Assembly: GCA_018826545.1 (NCBI GenBank)
Contig: JAHKAL010000043.1
Coordinates: 1 to 7,315, forward strand
DNA length: 7,315 bases
Origin: Patescibacteria group bacterium
Lineage (GTDB): Bacteria > Patescibacteriota > Microgenomatia > UBA8517
Reading direction: 5' to 3'
A program made the translations under genes and the position numbers. The notes beneath the pieces are model-generated. The model was not told where the DNA came from and did no database searches. It was given only the letters and a program-made list of their open reading frames with translations. Positions within the stretch are counted from its first letter, which is position 1; the number at the start of each line of letters is the position of its first letter. Shown one piece after another: positions 5,235 through 7,315 of the stretch.

Positions 5235-5335
5235 TTTCTTTTGCTCGAAATACTTTTACTAAGTTATTAGTTTTCCGACTTTTACGGTTGCGGCACAGTT
5301 TGGGATTTTCACCCAATTCCTTAAACACAACTTAG
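5235..5335 (-). promoter_or_regulatory. Cobalamin riboswitch 2, before the DUF4430/S-component operon
   Basis: On the minus strand CTAAGTT (5329-5335) pairs with AACTTAG (5259-5265) to close the aptamer. It contains GTTGTGTTTAAGGAATT (5315-5331), the hairpin TTGGG-TGAAAAT-CCCAA (5300-5316), the core CTGTGCCGCAAC (5287-5298) and a degenerate B12 box AGTCGGAAAACTAAT (5266-5280). The hairpin differs from riboswitch 1 by a compensatory change (A-U to G-C at the third pair). A short TTTC/GAAA hairpin with GAGCA in its loop (5235-5250) ends at the start codon, a candidate translational switch. No intrinsic terminator is seen. Confidence 0.88.
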
Positions 5336-5344
5336 GTAAAGATA

Positions 5345-5373
5345 AAGATATCCTCCAAAAATATCTTCGTCAA
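5345..5373 (-). promoter_or_regulatory. Promoter of the B12 operon with an inverted repeat in the spacer
   Basis: TTGACG (5368-5373) and TATCTT (5345-5350) are spaced by 17 bp on the minus strand, placing the start of transcription just ahead of riboswitch 2. The 7-bp inverted repeat AAGATAT-N9-ATATCTT (5345-5367) overlaps spacer and -10 and could be an operator. Confidence 0.5.
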
Positions 5374-5374
5374 G

Positions 5375-5383
5375 TGTTAAAAT
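5375..5383 (+). promoter_or_regulatory. Probable extended -10 promoter of the 57-residue membrane protein
   Basis: TGTTAAAAT has the TGn extension and a five-of-six -10 box (5378-5383), about 28 nt before the start at 5411. It is divergent from, and almost touching, the B12-operon promoter. Confidence 0.4.
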
Positions 5384-5395
5384 GAAAGTTAGGAA

Positions 5396-5406
5396 AAGGG
5401 GGTGAA
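5396..5406 (+). promoter_or_regulatory. Strong Shine-Dalgarno fixing the start at 5411
   Basis: AAGGGGGTGA ends about 5 nt before the GTG at 5411. Its own GTG (5402) is in frame and is not the likely start. Confidence 0.65.
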
Positions 5407-5410
5407 GAAA

Positions 5411-5584
5411 GTGAAGAAAAAAGATTTAAAACAAATATCCGATTATTTAATGGCAGGAGCTGTTATGGCAATTCTTTTAGCAGGAGTAGGTTATATTGGT
5501 TTTGATATTTGGCTTGCATCAACACAGTGGCTTTTAGTTGCATTAGTTTTGGCCCTTTTTGGTGTATATTTTAAACTGTCTTGA
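5411..5584 (+). CDS. Small two-helix membrane protein (57 residues)
   Basis: A short protein with a basic N-terminus (KKKDLKQISDYL), a hydrophobic segment at about 13-33 (MAGAVMAILLAGVGYIGFDIW) and a second at about 37-54 (STQWLLVALVLALFGVYF), so a hairpin in the membrane with both ends inside. No family is recognised. The start is the GTG at 5411, placed 5 nt after AAAAGGGGGTGA; another GTG at 5402 is part of that Shine-Dalgarno and would add three residues. It is transcribed away from the B12 operon and ends in TGA 39 nt before the next start, so the two may be cotranscribed. Strong ribosome binding and a plausible promoter support a real gene despite its size. Confidence 0.65.
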   Translation: MKKKDLKQISDYLMAGAVMAILLAGVGYIGFDIWLASTQWLLVALVLALFGVYFKLS

Positions 5585-5624
5585 CAGGCATAATTTGTGC
5601 CTTGCGGTAATTTTACGGAAAATA
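5581..5624 (+). promoter_or_regulatory. Consensus -35 and small hairpin before the secreted protein gene
   Basis: A perfect TTGACA (5581-5586) overlaps the stop of the preceding gene, but at 17-19 bp only poor -10 matches (around GGTAAT, 5606-5611) are found. AGGCA and TGCCT (5587-5602 region) can form a 5-bp hairpin. Promoter function is uncertain. Confidence 0.25.
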
Positions 5625-6352
5625 TGCGGAAAATATTATTTAGTACATTTTTGATTTTGTTTTTGTTCGGCTTGTCAGTTCCTGTAAAAGCAGAAATATT
5701 AACACTTAAAAAAGATGGAGAAATTATTATTAACGTTTTGTCTTATCAGGACATCTTTGGGGTAGTTAAAAATGAATCTCTGGAAATTAAAGATGTATTA
5801 AATAGTGAAAATTCAGAAATAAAAGAGAAAATATTATTGGCAAAAGAGAACGGGGAATATAAATTAAATATTCTTTCAAATGAAGGCAGTAAAGAGCTTA
5901 ATGTAACCAATATTAAAGGAGATTTAATTGAGATTGAAGAAAGACCAAGTGTAAGAAACTTAAAAATTGGGTTAAAGGAAGGAAACTTTTATCTAGAAGA
6001 AGCTGGGATTGTTGCTGTAACTAATTTTCCCATTAATATAGATTCCAAGAATGCTGAAATTTCTGTAAAAACTGATTCAGGGGAGCACTTTATTGCAGTT
6101 TCACCAGTTGAGGCATATCAATATGTTCTGAGAGCTAAAAATATAAGTAAGCTTACAGGTGAGGACATTGTAATTACTGAAAGAAACTTAGGAGAGATTA
6201 CCTATGAAATACCAGGGGAGAAAACACTTAATTTTTTTGGACTTGTAAATTATGATGTTCCAGTAAAAGTATCTGTCTCTACTCTAACAGGGGAGATAAC
6301 AAATCTTGATACTGAAGTTTGGATGAGAGTATTAAACTTTTTCTTTGGATAA
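5624..6352 (+). CDS. Secreted protein of unknown function (242 residues)
   Basis: The product starts MRKILFSTFLILFLFG and has a typical signal peptide with likely cleavage at VKA/EIL (after about residue 23). The mature 220 residues are rich in Glu, Lys, Asn and Val with alternating polar/hydrophobic stretches that suggest beta structure; there is no cysteine, no second membrane helix and no sorting signal. It ends in an aromatic hydrophobic stretch (VWMRVLNFFFG). I do not recognise a domain. The ATG at 5624 is chosen because the signal peptide begins there; the in-frame GTG at 5597 would put nine polar residues ahead of it. Only a weak GGAAA precedes the ATG. It is followed at 28 nt by the glutaredoxin gene, so these may form one operon; a role in the envelope is all that can be said. 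Confidence 0.75.
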   Translation: MRKILFSTFLILFLFGLSVPVKAEILTLKKDGEIIINVLSYQDIFGVVKNESLEIKDVLNSENSEIKEKILLAKENGEYKLNILSNEGSKELNVTNIKGDLIEIEERPSVRNLKIGLKEGNFYLEEAGIVAVTNFPINIDSKNAEISVKTDSGEHFIAVSPVEAYQYVLRAKNISKLTGEDIVITERNLGEITYEIPGEKTLNFFGLVNYDVPVKVSVSTLTGEITNLDTEVWMRVLNFFFG

Positions 6353-6380
6353 ATATAAAAGCGAAGTTAAGAAAAATATT

Positions 6381-6632
6381 ATGCAAATAACTGTATTTAC
6401 AACTGGAGGATGCCCATATTGCTTGATACTTAAGGATTATTTAAATTCTAAGTCAGTCTCCTTTACTGAGAAATTAATTGATCAAGACGAGAATGCGAAA
6501 AAAGAAATGATCAAAGTTTCAAATGGTTTTATGGGAGTACCATTTATTTTAATTCTAAAAGATGATGGAATAAAAGAAACTGTAATAGGATTTGATAAAG
6601 GAAAGCTAGAAAAAATCTTAAATCTTACTTAA
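6381..6632 (+). CDS. Glutaredoxin-family thiol-disulfide oxidoreductase
   Basis: An 83-residue single-domain thioredoxin-fold protein: beta strand ITVFTT, the active site C11-P-Y-C14 (the classic glutaredoxin motif), and the cis-proline block GVPFILI (P54), followed by the GFDKGKLEKIL ending seen in NrdH/glutaredoxin-like proteins of bacteria. It reduces disulfides or mixed disulfides in the cytoplasm; whether the electron donor is glutathione, another low-molecular-weight thiol or thioredoxin reductase cannot be read, and NrdH-like support of ribonucleotide reductase is possible. The ATG at 6381 is chosen to match family length; a TTG at 6345 overlaps the previous gene and would add 12 polar residues. 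Its stop TAA (6630-6632) abuts the ATG of the next gene. Confidence 0.88.
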   Translation: MQITVFTTGGCPYCLILKDYLNSKSVSFTEKLIDQDENAKKEMIKVSNGFMGVPFILILKDDGIKETVIGFDKGKLEKILNLT

Positions 6633-7289
6633 ATGATATTTATTAATTTTAAAACATATCAGGAGGCAAGTGGGTTGAAAGCTTTATCTTTAGTTTCAAT
6701 AATTGAAGATGTTGCCATTTCAAGCCAAATAAAGATAATCCCTGTAGTTCAAATTATTGATTTAAAAGAAATTGTATCAGTAACCAAGCTTGAAGTTTGG
6801 GTTCAAAAAATAGATTCAGTTAGCTATGGAGCAAATACAGGATCGGTTTTAGCTGAGGAGATTGTTAACGCAGGTGCAAGAGGAACATTTCTGAACCATT
6901 CTGAAAATAAGATTTCGGATTTTAATTTACTTAAAACTGTTGTCGACAAAGCAAAGAAAGTAAATTTAAAAACATTGGTTTTTTGTTCCTCCTTGGAAGA
7001 GTTGGAAAAAAACAAAACTCTAAATCCTGATTTTTTATCTTATGAACCACCAGAACTTATTGGTGGAGATATTTCAGTTGCCGCGTCTCAGCCTGATATT
7101 ATTGCTAAAGCAGCAGTAATATCAAAAGAAGCTGGAATTCCGCTTATTATTGGGGCAGGAATTGCATCGCAGGAAGATGTTAGAAAGAGTTTGGAAATGG
7201 GAGCAGTTGGTGTTGCTGTTGCTTCCCATGTTATTAAATCGCAAAATCCAAGGGGAGCATTGATGAATTTAACTGAAGGTTTTAATTAA
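6633..7289 (+). CDS. tpiA: Triosephosphate isomerase, archaeal type
   Basis: This 218-residue TIM-barrel enzyme interconverts glyceraldehyde 3-phosphate and dihydroxyacetone phosphate in glycolysis. Catalytic residues are in place: N5 and K7 in NFKTY, H89 in FLNHSENK, and E138 in SYEPPELIG; the phosphate loops GAGIASQED (174-182) and GVAVASHVI (193-201) are present. Length and motifs (SYGANTGSVLAEEI, YEPPELIGG instead of YEPVWAIGTG) are those of the short archaeal form, not the roughly 250-residue bacterial one. Such archaeal-type enzymes occur in Patescibacteria and may reflect old transfer. The ATG directly follows the glutaredoxin stop (TAAATG) with no Shine-Dalgarno of its own, so translation is probably by termination-reinitiation. 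The C-terminus is complete, ending in TAA. Confidence 0.93.
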   Translation: MIFINFKTYQEASGLKALSLVSIIEDVAISSQIKIIPVVQIIDLKEIVSVTKLEVWVQKIDSVSYGANTGSVLAEEIVNAGARGTFLNHSENKISDFNLLKTVVDKAKKVNLKTLVFCSSLEELEKNKTLNPDFLSYEPPELIGGDISVAASQPDIIAKAAVISKEAGIPLIIGAGIASQEDVRKSLEMGAVGVAVASHVIKSQNPRGALMNLTEGFN

Positions 7290-7315
7290 TGTTATTAAAC
7301 TTATTAATATAAAAA

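Noticed and set aside
4188..5331. Direct repeats of a mobile element or CRISPR
   Set aside because: The two 51-nt repeats are the cobalamin aptamer cores; there are only two copies, both placed just before gene starts, with no spacers, transposase or terminal repeats.
5597..5623. Longer GTG start for the secreted protein
   Set aside because: It would place MPCGNFTEN before the basic-hydrophobic signal peptide; the ATG at 5624 gives a normal one.
6824..7015. Minus-strand 63-codon open frame
   Set aside because: Lies inside the triosephosphate isomerase gene, whose catalytic motifs are intact on the plus strand.

Overview
The window is strongly AT-rich, gene-dense and uses TGA as a stop. Short compact genes, an archaeal-type triosephosphate isomerase, a DUF4430/DUF6580-type pair and many small secreted or membrane proteins without named relatives all point to a Candidate Phyla Radiation (Patescibacteria) bacterium. 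I would guess a Microgenomates-like lineage. This is inference from protein style; no 16S gene is present.

Layout. Positions 1-242 (minus) hold the start of a MazG-like nucleotide pyrophosphohydrolase. Positions 329-1919 (minus) form an apparent three-gene operon: an ECF sigma factor, an overlapping three-helix membrane protein that is probably its anti-sigma factor, and a secreted helical protein. A second small secreted protein (2026-2409, minus) lies just upstream, separated by a hairpin. A small four-helix membrane protein (2545-2880, plus) follows. Positions 2943-3198 (minus) hold a tRNA-Asn(GUU) whose anticodon is interrupted between U35 and U36 by a 184-nt group I intron with P1 to P9 recognisable.

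Positions 3250-5373 (minus) look like a vitamin B12 locus. From upstream to downstream it contains a promoter, a cobalamin riboswitch, a membrane-anchored DUF4430 (transcobalamin-like) protein, an ECF-transporter S component of the DUF6580 type, a second and nearly identical cobalamin riboswitch, and a 300-residue zinc-ribbon protein of unknown function. The organism probably scavenges cobalamin: the DUF4430 protein could capture it outside and the S component carry it inward with an energising ECF module encoded elsewhere. The zinc-ribbon protein is placed in the B12 regulon by its own riboswitch.

Positions 5411-7289 (plus) read away from the B12 locus: a 57-residue two-helix membrane protein, a secreted protein of unknown function, a CPYC glutaredoxin and an archaeal-type triosephosphate isomerase. 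The last two abut as TAAATG.

Translation signals fall into two groups. Three small exported or membrane proteins have strong Shine-Dalgarno sequences, and in each the GTG inside the Shine-Dalgarno can be mistaken for the start. Several other genes have no Shine-Dalgarno and either follow a -10 box closely (possibly leaderless) or are coupled to the gene before them.
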